Origin: JADJOY01 sp046331705 [NCBI: bacterium]
GTDB taxonomy: Bacteria > JADJOY01
DNA length: 64,000 nt
Assembly (NCBI GenBank): GCA_046331705.1
Contig: JAXLQJ010000003.1
Coordinates: 186,001-250,000, forward strand
Direction: 5' to 3'
Shown here: positions 25,601 through 37,640 of the stretch, one piece after another
How positions within the stretch are numbered: position 1 is the stretch's first letter
How the letters are laid out: each line of letters begins with the position of its first letter
Translations under genes and position numbers: made by a program
Notes under the pieces: model-generated
Databases searched by the model: none
What the model was told of the DNA's origin: nothing
What the model saw: only the letters and a program-made list of their open reading frames with translations

Positions 25601-26706
25601 GACTCGCTCCCGCCCACCACGACCTCGTCGCCCACGGCGAGTCCGGCGAGGATCTCCACGAGATCCCCCGATGGACCCAACCCGCGGCGGCCCACGCGCA
25701 CGTTGAGAACGCGCATTCCACGCTCGGCGGTCGCGACGCGCACCGTCTGGACCTGGCCCACCGCGCGTACCGCGCGCTCCGGCACCGCCAACACGCGATC
25801 CGCGGCGCCCGCGAGGACCAGCCGCGCGAACGTGCCGGATCGCACCGGCGTGCCGGCGGGGATCGCCGCCTTCACGATGACGGTGCGAGTGCGCGGGTCC
25901 GCCGCGGGCACGATCTCGTCGACGGTCACGGCGAGCGGCGCGCGCTCGCCGTCGATCATCACCGTCGCCGGACTGCCGAGGGCGAGCGAACGCGCGGCAT
26001 CCTCGCCGACGGTGGCCTCGACCCGCAGATGGTCCGGGTCGATCACCACGAGCAGCGGCACGCCGGGGGCGGCGAGCGCACCGGGGTCCACGCGTCGCTC
26101 GACCACCACTCCCGCGAACGGCGCGACCAGCTCGGCCTCTGCGCTGAACACCCGCGCCTGGTCGACCGCGCGCGCGGCACCCGTGGCCGCCGCACGCGCC
26201 GCCTCCAGGGCGGCGCGCGCCTGATCGAGCTGCTGCGGGGTCGCCGCTTTCTCGGCGAAGAGCTGCTCGACCCGCGCTGCGTCCTTCTGAACCCGCTCGG
26301 CCTCGGCCTGCGCGGACGCCAGCGCGGCCTGTGCTTGGCTCAGCTTGGCGGTGGTGTCGCGGGCATCGAGGCGCACCAGCACCTGACCGGCCTCGACCCG
26401 ATCGCCGGGGTTCACCAGCACCTCGCGCACCGCCGCCTGAATCCGCGGCGCCAACCCGGCCTCGCTGCGCGAGCGCACGGTGCCGGGAGCCTCGATGGCG
26501 CGGGGCACGTTCAGCGCGACCACGCGCACCGTGGCGGCGCCGGCGGGCAACGTCGCTTGCGCGCTCGTGCGCGCGGCGTCCTCGGGACCGATGCGGTGCC
26601 CGGAGAACGTGCCCTCGAGCCACGCGAACATCGCGATGAGACCCAGGGCTGCGCCGATGGTGGCCCACGCCTTGGGAGCGATTCGTCTTCGATTGGCGGT
26701 GCTCAC
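25597..26706 (-). CDS. RND efflux periplasmic adaptor (HlyD/membrane fusion protein)
   Basis: 369 residues from a GTG preceded by GGGAGGA. An N-terminal membrane anchor (ATIGALGLIAMFAWLEG-like) is followed by a biotinyl-lipoyl half (APGTVRSRSEAGLAPRIQ, NPGDRVEAGQVLVRLDARD), a coiled-coil hairpin (residues ~105-160, rich in Ala, Gln and Glu), the second lipoyl half (APFAGVVVERRVDPG) and a beta-barrel. It bridges the pump to the outer-membrane channel. GTGA overlap with the tolC-like gene and ATGA overlap with the pump gene. Confidence 0.92.
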   Translation of the reverse strand: MSTANRRRIAPKAWATIGAALGLIAMFAWLEGTFSGHRIGPEDAARTSAQATLPAGAATVRVVALNVPRAIEAPGTVRSRSEAGLAPRIQAAVREVLVNPGDRVEAGQVLVRLDARDTTAKLSQAQAALASAQAEAERVQKDAARVEQLFAEKAATPQQLDQARAALEAARAAATGAARAVDQARVFSAEAELVAPFAGVVVERRVDPGALAAPGVPLLVVIDPDHLRVEATVGEDAARSLALGSPATVMIDGERAPLAVTVDEIVPAADPRTRTVIVKAAIPAGTPVRSGTFARLVLAGAADRVLAVPERAVRAVGQVQTVRVATAERGMRVLNVRVGRRGLGPSGDLVEILAGLAVGDEVVVGGSES

Positions 26707-28118
26707 GGTTCCTCCCGGGGAGTCGCGGTCGCGTTGGAAGTGTCGGCCGGGGACGCGGTCAGCGCGGCCGTGAGGCGTCCCAGCGCGTGCTCGCACTCCG
26801 CCCAAGCCAGCAGCACTCCGTGACGTGCCTGAAGCTCGCGAAGACGCGCCGCCGAGAACGCCGACTCGGCGGCGGCCAGCTCCGTCCACGTGGCCAGTCC
26901 TTGCTCGTACCGTCGCGTCACCACCCGCCGTGCCTCGGCGGCCAGATCCGCTGCGCCGAGCGCCGCCGCGAGACGTGCGCGCGACGTCGCTAGCGCCGCG
27001 TCACGCGCGCCGATCTCGAGGCGCGCGGCGCGTTCTGCCGCCTCGAGCCGCGCGGCGGCGGCGCGGGCCTGCGACGCCGCCACGTCGAGCTTGGCGCGAT
27101 CGCCGCCGCCCGCGAGCAAGTTCCAATCGAGCGCCACGCCGACCGTGTAGGACCACTCGCCGTCGCTGGCGAAACGCTCGCGGTCCCACTGCTCGCTCGC
27201 CACCAGCCCGAGCGTCGGCAGGAACGAGGCACGCGCCGCCGATTCGGCAGCGCTCGCGGCCGAGGCTTGGTGACGAATCGCCGCGAGGTCGGGGCGTGAC
27301 GCGAGCCCCGCGTCGAGGTCGGTGGCGACCGCCCCGTGCTGCGCCCGCTCGGCGAGCCACGCCGGCACGTCCGCCAGCGCGCCGACGCTCGCGCCACCGT
27401 CGAGCAGCGAAGCGAGCCCCAGCTCGGCGACCCGCGCATCACCCCGCGCGGCTTCGAGCAGCTCGGCCTGGCTGCGCGCGTGAACCTGGGCCTGGAGCGC
27501 GTCGGCCTCGAGCGCCGTCCCGGCGCGCACCAGCGCGGACGCGCGCTCGAGGTCGGCGAGCGCGACACGGTGGGATTCGTCGGCGACCTGCACCGCGTCG
27601 CGCGCGAGCCCCAAGCCCAGGTAGGCGCGCACCACTTCGAGCGCGAGCGTCTCGTGCGTGAGCGTCTCGCCGGCGCGCGCCGCGTCGGTGGCGGCGCTCG
27701 CCGCGGCGCGCCCGTACCACGCGGGTACGGCGACGATCGGCTGCTCGACCGAGACACGGGTCTGGAAGCGATCGAGCGCGGCAGGATCGTTGAGGCGCTT
27801 CACGTCGAAATCGCGCTCGCTGAACCGCCCCTGCTCGAGGAGCGTGCCGAACGCGAACACCGGATCGTCGGAGCGAGCCCACGACTCGCGCATCGCCACC
27901 TGCGGCAGAAGGCGCGCCGTGGCCTGGCGCTCTCCCGCCTCGGCGGCGTCGCGCTCCGCCGCGGCGGCCTGGCCAAGGGGATGGCGCGCGAGCGCGACCT
28001 TCACCGCCGCCGTCAGCTCGAGCGGCTCACTGCTCTGCGCCACGAGGGGCGCGAACGCGACCAGGCCGAGGGCCGTCGCGATCGCAACCGCGGGATACCG
28101 CATTGGTGATCTTCCCAT
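26703..28118 (-). CDS. TolC-family outer-membrane efflux protein
   Basis: About 471 residues. The ATG at 28118 has GAGGT nine bases upstream; a second Met at 28103 starts a good signal peptide (MRYPAVAIATALGLVAFAPL) and is a possible alternative. The mature part has the TolC repeat pattern: LTAAVKVALARHPLGQAAAAE, long Ala/Glu helices, VEQPIVAVPAWYGRA and YTVGVALDWNLLAGG beta segments. It forms the outer-membrane duct of the efflux system. First gene of the operon; its promoter overlaps the ArsR-type operator. Confidence 0.9.
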   Translation of the reverse strand: MGRSPMRYPAVAIATALGLVAFAPLVAQSSEPLELTAAVKVALARHPLGQAAAAERDAAEAGERQATARLLPQVAMRESWARSDDPVFAFGTLLEQGRFSERDFDVKRLNDPAALDRFQTRVSVEQPIVAVPAWYGRAAASAATDAARAGETLTHETLALEVVRAYLGLGLARDAVQVADESHRVALADLERASALVRAGTALEADALQAQVHARSQAELLEAARGDARVAELGLASLLDGGASVGALADVPAWLAERAQHGAVATDLDAGLASRPDLAAIRHQASAASAAESAARASFLPTLGLVASEQWDRERFASDGEWSYTVGVALDWNLLAGGGDRAKLDVAASQARAAAARLEAAERAARLEIGARDAALATSRARLAAALGAADLAAEARRVVTRRYEQGLATWTELAAAESAFSAARLRELQARHGVLLAWAECEHALGRLTAALTASPADTSNATATPREEP

Positions 28119-28123
28119 GTCGG

Positions 28124-28170
28124 TTGACCTCACGCTTATGATCATATAATCATATACGCATGACAGTCAA
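28124..28170. promoter_or_regulatory. Divergent promoters with an ArsR-type palindrome across both -10 boxes
   Basis: An AT-rich island in GC-rich DNA. The palindrome TATGAT-CATATA-ATCATA spans 28137-28154. On the plus strand TTGACC (28124-28129) and a perfect TATAAT (28145-28150) lie 15 bases apart and face arsR. On the minus strand TTGACT (28170-28165) and TATGAT (28146-28141) lie 18 bases apart and face tolC. Both -10 boxes fall inside the palindrome, so one bound ArsR dimer could block both promoters. Binding is inferred. Confidence 0.65.
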
Positions 28171-28288
28171 GCGACCTGCTATGCTCGTGCCGTCGCCCGC
28201 GGAGATCGAACGACGATTCGTGGCTGCGCAGGTCTGCATGCTCCCTCGCCACGCCGCCGCCACGAGCGCCGACACCGAGGAATCAGCC

Positions 28289-28675
28289 ATGACCGGCCCC
28301 GTCTCCAACGCCAGCGCGTTCACCCTGCCACCCGAGGCCTTCGATCTGATGGCGGAGCGCTTCCAGGCGCTGGCCGCGCCGTCACGTCTCGCGATCCTCA
28401 ACGTGCTGATGCAAGGCGAGCGAACCGTGCAGGAGCTCGAGGAAGCCACGGCACTCACCCAGACCAACGTCTCGCGCCACCTCGCCGTGCTACGTCAGGC
28501 GGGAATCGTCACACGCACCGCGCACGGCAATCGCGCGCTCTATCGGATCGCCGATCCGACCATCGAGGCGCTCTGCCATCTGGTATGCAATAGCCTGGCC
28601 GCGCGCCTCGAGGGTCAGATGGGCGCACTCGACGGCGCGCGTCCGGACGCGCGCCGCAAACGCCGCGCCGGCTGA
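28289..28675 (+). CDS. ArsR-family repressor with C-terminal CxxxC
   Basis: 128 residues from the ATG at 28289, chosen because GAGGAA lies seven bases upstream; the frame is open back to 28160, but that start would leave no room for a ribosome-binding site after the predicted promoter. The winged helix is clear: LAAPSRLAILNVLMQGER, then LTQTNVSRHLAVLRQAGIV and GNRALYRIAD. Its only cysteines are Cys96 and Cys100 (ALCHLVCN), a possible thiol or metal sensor pair; the CxC of arsenic sensors is absent. It probably represses itself and the divergent efflux operon. The leader from the predicted promoter would be ~130 bases. Confidence 0.87.
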   Translation: MTGPVSNASAFTLPPEAFDLMAERFQALAAPSRLAILNVLMQGERTVQELEEATALTQTNVSRHLAVLRQAGIVTRTAHGNRALYRIADPTIEALCHLVCNSLAARLEGQMGALDGARPDARRKRRAG

Positions 28676-28737
28676 GCCGGGCGCCGCCCGCGGCCGCGCC
28701 GCGAAGCCGTGCCGGCTCGCCGTCACGGGTCCAGGAT

Positions 28738-29739
28738 TCAGGTCAAGAACACGGGCGAGCGCTGGACCGCGCGCATGTACTGGGCCCGTTCGAAGGCCTC
28801 CGGGCTCTCGCATTGCTCCTGACTCATGCTGCCCTGCATCTGGCGCACGGATTCGTACTCGTGCGCCTCCATCCAATCCACGAGCTCGGCGCGAACGGTC
28901 CGCAGGTGATCGATGCCATGGCGAAGCAACGCCGAGCAGACCATCGTCACGTCGGCGCCGACCATCAGCATCTTCAGCACGTCGTCGGCGCCGTGGATGC
29001 CGCTGGTCGCCGCCAAGTCGGCCTTCACCCGTCCCCGCAGGATCGCGATCCAGCGCAGCGGTAGGCGCAACGCCTGCGGCGTCGAGAGCAGCACGTTCGG
29101 CTTGACCTCGAGGTGCTCGAGATCGATGTCCGGCTGATAGAAGCGATTGAAGAGCGTGAGCCCGTCCGCGCCGGCCGCGACGAGCCGCCTCGCCACGTGC
29201 GCCAGGCTCGTGAAATACGGGCTCAGCTTGACCGCGAGCGGGATGCGGATCTCGGCGCGCACCGCACGCACGACCTCGAGCAGGTCGTCCTCGATCTCGG
29301 CGGCGCTGCGCTCGGGATCGGTGGGGATCGTGTAGAGGTTGAGCTCGACGGCATCCGCGCCCGCCTCCTGCATGAGCCGCGCGTATTGCGTCCACGCGCC
29401 GGGGTGGCTGCCGTTGAGGCTCGCGATCACCGGGATGCGCACCGCGTCCTTCACCGCGCGGATGTGCTCCAGGTAGGCCTCGGGGCCGATCGCGAAGTGC
29501 AGCGGTTCGGGGAAGAAGCTCTGCGCCTCGGCGAACGAGTCGGTGCCGAAGGTCAGGTGGTGGTGCAGCTCCAGCCGATCACGGCGGATCTGCTCCTCGA
29601 ACAGCGAGCGCAGCACCAGCGCGCCGGCGCCCGCATCCTCCATGCGACGAACGTTGTCGATCTCGTCGGCGAGCGGCGAGGCCGAGGGAACGAGCGGGCT
29701 CGCGAGCGTGTGGCCCAAGTAACGCGTGGTCAGATCCAT
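28738..29739 (-). CDS. Dihydroorotate dehydrogenase-like flavoprotein (PreA/PyrD type)
   Basis: 333 residues of the FMN-binding TIM-barrel family: IPVIASLNGSHPGAWTQYA, DAVELNLYTIPTDP, LAVKLSPYFTSLAHVARRL, DLAATSGIHGADDVLKMLM and GADVTMVCSALLRHG. Unlike true PyrD, the catalytic base segment reads NLYT with no Ser/Cys that I can place, so pyrimidine synthesis is not assured. It lies 16 bases downstream of the PFOR gene and is probably co-transcribed with it, an arrangement met in other genomes. The role may be electron transfer linked to ferredoxin; the substrate is unknown. Confidence 0.8.
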   Translation of the reverse strand: MDLTTRYLGHTLASPLVPSASPLADEIDNVRRMEDAGAGALVLRSLFEEQIRRDRLELHHHLTFGTDSFAEAQSFFPEPLHFAIGPEAYLEHIRAVKDAVRIPVIASLNGSHPGAWTQYARLMQEAGADAVELNLYTIPTDPERSAAEIEDDLLEVVRAVRAEIRIPLAVKLSPYFTSLAHVARRLVAAGADGLTLFNRFYQPDIDLEHLEVKPNVLLSTPQALRLPLRWIAILRGRVKADLAATSGIHGADDVLKMLMVGADVTMVCSALLRHGIDHLRTVRAELVDWMEAHEYESVRQMQGSMSQEQCESPEAFERAQYMRAVQRSPVFLT

Positions 29740-29755
29740 CCGAACGCCCTCCCCT

Positions 29756-33349
<3,594 letters not shown>

Positions 33350-33575
33350 GAGCGCTCTCCGAAGATCGACGACGCGACACGAGTGTGCGCGCGTTCAAAC
33401 GCGTATCCCGGTGCGCTGTGCAACCAGCGCGCCATCAGCGCCGGCGCGTCACTTTCGCCCGATTCCGCGCGACTCCCTGACGACGCATCCCGAGGAACGT
33501 CACGGTTGCGTAGCGCGACACGGAACACCCACGCGATGCGGACCCGAGCAGTCCGGTTTCCGGGAACGCGAGCGC

Positions 33576-35198
33576 TCAATCCAGCAGCGATTCGACGACG
33601 CAGAGCGTCAGGTCCTCCGGTGCCAGACGCGCATCCAAGGCGACCACCGGCGCGGGCTCCGGCGCGTCGGGCGCTTCGAAGCGCGCCGCGGCCCGCCGGA
33701 AGACCGCGACGCCGGCATCGGAGACCGCGGTGGCGTCGCGCTCGCGTTCACGCAAGCGCGCCTCGACCAGCTCGCTCGGCGCGCGCAGGTAGAGCACGCG
33801 CGCGAACACACCCGCGTCCTCGGCGAGCTTCAGGAACCGCGCGCGCCACGCCGCCACGGGGAACGTCGCATCCAGGATCACCGAGCGCCCTGCGCGCAGC
33901 TGCGCCGCTGCTTGCGCGTGCATCGCGTCGTAGGTCCGGGTCGTCCATTCGGCCGCGTACGGGCCGGAGTCGACGTCGCCGCGCCAATGCTCGGTCGGCG
34001 CCAGACCGAAGAGCCGCTTGCGCAGCAGATCGCTCGACAGCATCACGGCACCGAGGGCGCGCTCGACGGCGTGCGCGACCGTCGACTTGCCGGTGCCTGG
34101 TAGGCCGCACAGGACCAACAGCACGGGCGGAACCAGGTAGCCGGCGGCGAGCGCGAGATAGCGCTCGCTCTCGGCGCGCGCCGCTTCCCGACTGGCGTCG
34201 GGTGCGCTGGCCATCCGCATCGCGGCGACCTTCGCGCGCACCAGCGCCCGGTGCACCTTGTAGAGCGGAAGCACCCGGCCGAACGTGTCGTCGCGGCTCG
34301 CCACGGCGTAGCGATGGGCCAGATAGGAGCCGAACGCGCGGAATCCGCGTGCGTCGAGATCCATCGCCAGGAAGGCGAGATCGGCGGCCACGTCGCCACA
34401 GCGAAACGCCGGCTCGAACTCGATGCAGTCGTAGGCCACCACCCGATCGCGCAGGAAGCACACGTTGCCGGCGTGCAGGTCGCCGTGGCCATCACGGACG
34501 CGTCCTTCGCGGACGCGCTCTGCGAGCAGCGCCGTCGACTCGTCGAGGAGCGCGCCGACCCGCCGCGTGAGCGCCGCATGAAGACGCGGGGCCAGCTCCA
34601 CCGGGCATTCGGCGAGGTTGCCGAGCAGCAGCCTCCGCACCGCCTCGGGCGAGCCGTGCACGTCGACGCCAGGACCGGTGGCCGCCGCAGCGTGAAATCG
34701 CACCAGCAGCTCGACCAGCCGATCGAGGGGTTCGTTCGAGATCTCGCCTGCGTCGAGCAGGCGATCCATCATGCGCTCGTCCGGCAAGCGCTCCATCTCG
34801 ACGGCGTGATCCACCGTGCGTCCCGCGCCGTCGATGCGCAAGCGTCCCGACGGCGTGCGGACGAGCGCCGCCACGCGCCGGTAGATGCCGGGCGCCAGGC
34901 GGGCGTTGAGCCTCACCTCCTCGGCGCAGAAGAAGCGCCGTCGCTCGGCCGTGGAGTAGTCGAGGAACGAGAAGCGGACGGGCTTCTTGACCTTGTAGAC
35001 GCGCGAACCGGCGAGGAACACCCACGAGATGTGGGTCTCGCGCAGCTCCACGCGCTCGACGGCATAGGGATACGCGTCGGCGGTGGTGAGCGCGCCCGGC
35101 AGCTCGGCCAAGGGCATGGCGGCACTCGCAGGCGCGGCGCCTCGCTCGGCGAGGGCGCCGCCTGACGGCAGTCGCGCCGAGGGCGCGCGCCGCTTCAC
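33576..35198 (-). CDS. Aminoglycoside phosphotransferase-like / AAA P-loop kinase fusion
   Basis: 540 residues from the GTG at 35198, which overlaps the USP stop codon by four bases; an ATG at 35117 would give 513 residues. The N-terminal ~330 residues are a phosphotransferase-like fold (VYKVKKPVRFSFLDYST as the lysine-bearing strand, GHGDLHAGNVCFL as catalytic loop, IEFEPAFRCGDVAADLAFLAMDLD). The C-terminal ~190 residues are a P-loop kinase (VLCGLPGTGKSTVAHAVE). The sequence upstream in this frame is a shadow of the USP gene. This two-domain family is widespread next to USP genes; its substrate is unknown. Confidence 0.85.
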   Translation of the reverse strand: MKRRAPSARLPSGGALAERGAAPASAAMPLAELPGALTTADAYPYAVERVELRETHISWVFLAGSRVYKVKKPVRFSFLDYSTAERRRFFCAEEVRLNARLAPGIYRRVAALVRTPSGRLRIDGAGRTVDHAVEMERLPDERMMDRLLDAGEISNEPLDRLVELLVRFHAAAATGPGVDVHGSPEAVRRLLLGNLAECPVELAPRLHAALTRRVGALLDESTALLAERVREGRVRDGHGDLHAGNVCFLRDRVVAYDCIEFEPAFRCGDVAADLAFLAMDLDARGFRAFGSYLAHRYAVASRDDTFGRVLPLYKVHRALVRAKVAAMRMASAPDASREAARAESERYLALAAGYLVPPVLLVLCGLPGTGKSTVAHAVERALGAVMLSSDLLRKRLFGLAPTEHWRGDVDSGPYAAEWTTRTYDAMHAQAAAQLRAGRSVILDATFPVAAWRARFLKLAEDAGVFARVLYLRAPSELVEARLRERERDATAVSDAGVAVFRRAAARFEAPDAPEPAPVVALDARLAPEDLTLCVVESLLD

Positions 35199-35653
35199 TT
35201 CTCGGGGGGCGGACGAACCGTCAGCACTGGACAGGGGCAGCGACGGACGACCTTCTCCGCGACGCTGCCGATCAGGATGTGCGAGACGCCACCGCGACCG
35301 TGCGTGCCCATCACCACGAGATCGTAGCCGCCCGATTTCGCGAACCCGGCGATCTCGAGATCGGGCGGGCCGGTCAACACGCGCCAATCGGTGGGGATCG
35401 ACTTCGGGATCTTCTCGCCGACGTACTTCTCGAGGTGCGCCTGCGTCTCCTTCACGATCGCCTTCTCGACCTCCAGGCGATCGTAGACCCACGCTTCGTA
35501 GGGGCCGAACTGCTCCGGTACGTGGACCACGTGGATGGCGGTGATCGAGGCGCTCATCTGGTTCGCGAGCGCCACCAACACGTCGAGCGCCGCGTCCGAG
35601 CAACTACTGAAATCCGTCGGGAAGAGGATCTTGCGAATCTGGAAGGTGGTCAT
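35195..35653 (-). CDS. Universal stress protein, UspA family
   Basis: 152 residues from the ATG at 35653: TTFQIRKILFPTDFSSCSDA at the N-terminus and the ATP-binding signature VVMGTHGRGGVSHILIGSVAEKV at the C-terminus. The G-2X-G-9X-G pattern marks the nucleotide-binding subtype. It is coupled (GTGA) to the phosphotransferase-kinase gene downstream. A sigma-54-like promoter lies ~55 bases upstream, suggesting induction under activator control. Confidence 0.93.
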   Translation of the reverse strand: MTTFQIRKILFPTDFSSCSDAALDVLVALANQMSASITAIHVVHVPEQFGPYEAWVYDRLEVEKAIVKETQAHLEKYVGEKIPKSIPTDWRVLTGPPDLEIAGFAKSGGYDLVVMGTHGRGGVSHILIGSVAEKVVRRCPCPVLTVRPPPEK

Positions 35654-35708
35654 CGTGGGCTCCACGCCATGAGAGGCGGTTGAGGCGGCTCGGGGAACGC
35701 TTGGTAAC

Positions 35709-35725
35709 CCCAATTATCGTGCCAC
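35709..35725 (-). promoter_or_regulatory. Sigma-54-like promoter for the usp operon
   Basis: On the minus strand, reading down from 35724, the sequence is TGGCACG-ATAA-TTGGGG. This matches the sigma-54 consensus TGGCACG-N4-TTGCW at every position of the -24 element and at TTG of the -12 element; the C of the -12 GC is G. It is placed to start transcription about 45 bases before the usp start codon. Two NtrC-type activators are encoded in the same window. Confidence 0.5.
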
Positions 35726-35958
35726 CTGCTGAGTGAGCGAAGCGTCGCACGAAAGCCAGCGCGTACATGCAAGGTTTTTCCGCCGCGCGTGTACGGGGCA
35801 ACGGACCCGGCAGTCACGTGATGGTAACCACCCCACTCGAAGAGTTACACGACATCCACGCGAAATCAGAGCGAATCGTACAGGTGGTGCATGGCCGCCG
35901 CTATCTCCCCATGCTATGGGTAGAGTCCTCACCACCACACCCTCTTCCCGGTCGCTCC

Positions 35959-37518
35959 ATGTCGAACTCTCGCTCCCCCTGGCTTCACGAGCTCTTCGAG
36001 CTTCCCGCCGAGATCATCGATCGCTTCTGCCAGATCGTGTTCGACAACGCGCGGCTCTTCGCTGTGGCGGTGAATCCAGCGGGGCGGATTCTGTACGTGA
36101 ATCGGCACCTGGCGTTGACCCTCGGACGCACGCCCGAGTCGCTCGTGGGCGCGCCGGTCGACGAGTTCATCCCCACCGAGGCGCGCGCCGAGATTCGCGA
36201 CGTTCTCGAGCGCCTGCTGGCGGCCGGCGAGCCGCGCCATGCCACCAGCCCGATCCAGCGCTCGGACGGCGAGGTGCGGATGGTCGAATGGGACAACGCC
36301 GTGCTGCGCGGCGGCGACGACCAGCCGCTCTACGTCCTCTCCTTCGGCAACGACGTCACCGAGCGCGAGCAAGCGAATCTCGAGCTCAGCGGCAGCCTGA
36401 ATCGCTACCACAACATCCTCGACCATGCGGTCGACCCCATCGTCACCATCGACCAGCAAGGGCTGATCCAGAGCTTCAACCGGGCGGCCGAGCGGGCCTT
36501 CGGCTGGCAGGCGAGCGAGCTGCTCGGGAAGAACGTGTCGCTGTTGATGGATAGCCCGGACGCGGAGCGACACGACGGGTACATCCAGCGCTACGTGGAG
36601 GGCGCACCCGCCCGGATCATCGGCATCGGCCGTGAGGTGATGGGACGCCGCAAGGACGGCACGCTCTTCCCGCTCCATCTCGGGGTGAGCGAGACCCGCG
36701 AGCTCAACGGCGCGCGGCTCTTCACCGGCATCTGCCAGGACCTGACCGAACGCAAGCGCGTCGAGGAGGCGCTGCGGCGCGCGCACAGCGAGCTTCAGGA
36801 AGCGAACGACCGCGTGCTCGAGGAGCAAGCCAAGCAGTTTCGCGCCGAGAAGCTCTCGTCCATCGGCCTGCTGGCGTCGGGCATGGCTCACGAGATCAAC
36901 AATCCACTGATGGGCATCATCAGCTGCGTCAAGGCGCTGCGCGAAGGCACCGTCAGCGCCGAGCGGCGCGAGGATTACTTCGAGGCCGTGCGGGACGGCT
37001 TGGAGCGCATCCAGCTCACGGTGCGCAGCGTCCTCGACTACGCGCGCCAGCGGGCACCCGCGCCGGAGAACGTCGCGCCCATCGAGCTGATCGAAGCGTG
37101 CCTCCGGCTGCTCGCGCCAGCGATCCGCAAGAAGGATCTGGCGGTCGACACCCGGGTGCCCGACGTCGACCTGATGCTGCACGCCGATCGCTCGCAGCTC
37201 ATGCAAGCGCTCACCAACCTGATCCTGAACGCGATCTACGCGCTTCCGCCTCAGGGGCACATCGCCGTGAGCGCGGAGCGCGTCGGGCAACGCATCGGCC
37301 TCACGGTGACCGACGACGGGCCGGGCATCCCCGCCGAGGTCGTGAAGAAGGTCTGCGACCCCTTCTTCACCACCAAGCCGATCGGTGAGGGCACGGGGCT
37401 CGGCCTGGCCGTGACCCTCGAGATCGCCCGCGCGCACCGCGGAGACCTCGAGATCCACAGCTCACCGGGCCAAGGAACCCGGGTGACCTTGTGGCTACCG
37501 ATGCGCGGCAGGCGCTGA
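35959..37518 (+). CDS. PAS-PAS sensor histidine kinase with FixL-like haem-PAS signature
   Basis: 519 residues, no transmembrane segment seen, so probably soluble. PAS1 spans ~25-140. PAS2 (~150-265) reads like the FixL oxygen sensor: HDGYIQRY gives His205 and Arg211, and RIIGIGR ends at Arg225, matching by spacing the haem ligand His200 and Arg206/Arg220 of Bradyrhizobium FixL; RRKDGTLFPLHLGVSE and FTGICQDLTERKR follow. HisKA has the acceptor His311 in SGMAHEINNPL; the ATPase domain has N, G1 and G2 boxes (NLILNAIYALP, VTDDGPGIP, GEGTGLGLAV). The start at 35959 is the first Met in domain-like sequence; upstream frame composition is poor. No cognate regulator is adjacent. Confidence 0.85.
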   Translation: MSNSRSPWLHELFELPAEIIDRFCQIVFDNARLFAVAVNPAGRILYVNRHLALTLGRTPESLVGAPVDEFIPTEARAEIRDVLERLLAAGEPRHATSPIQRSDGEVRMVEWDNAVLRGGDDQPLYVLSFGNDVTEREQANLELSGSLNRYHNILDHAVDPIVTIDQQGLIQSFNRAAERAFGWQASELLGKNVSLLMDSPDAERHDGYIQRYVEGAPARIIGIGREVMGRRKDGTLFPLHLGVSETRELNGARLFTGICQDLTERKRVEEALRRAHSELQEANDRVLEEQAKQFRAEKLSSIGLLASGMAHEINNPLMGIISCVKALREGTVSAERREDYFEAVRDGLERIQLTVRSVLDYARQRAPAPENVAPIELIEACLRLLAPAIRKKDLAVDTRVPDVDLMLHADRSQLMQALTNLILNAIYALPPQGHIAVSAERVGQRIGLTVTDDGPGIPAEVVKKVCDPFFTTKPIGEGTGLGLAVTLEIARAHRGDLEIHSSPGQGTRVTLWLPMRGRR

Positions 37519-37640
37519 GGCGGTCGCGGACGAACCCGCGAGCGTCCGCGGGAGTCGGGGCGAAATGACTGGCAGGGGCGGCAATCTGCCCCGGGACGAA
37601 CGCACCGCTGCGACGACGTGAAGCGGCCGCGTCGGCCGGC

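Noticed and set aside
25601-26668. N-terminal extension of the RND pump frame (open to 26668)
   Set aside because: The added ~356 residues are Arg/Gly-rich and overlap the fusion-protein gene; the pump family starts at MKSEPLGF.
33390-33403. Palindrome CGCGTT-CA-AACGCG upstream of PFOR
   Set aside because: Short and made of very common GC-rich words; no second copy or promoter aligned with it.
35199-35603. Longer start for the phosphotransferase-kinase frame
   Set aside because: It overlaps the universal stress protein gene and has shadow composition.
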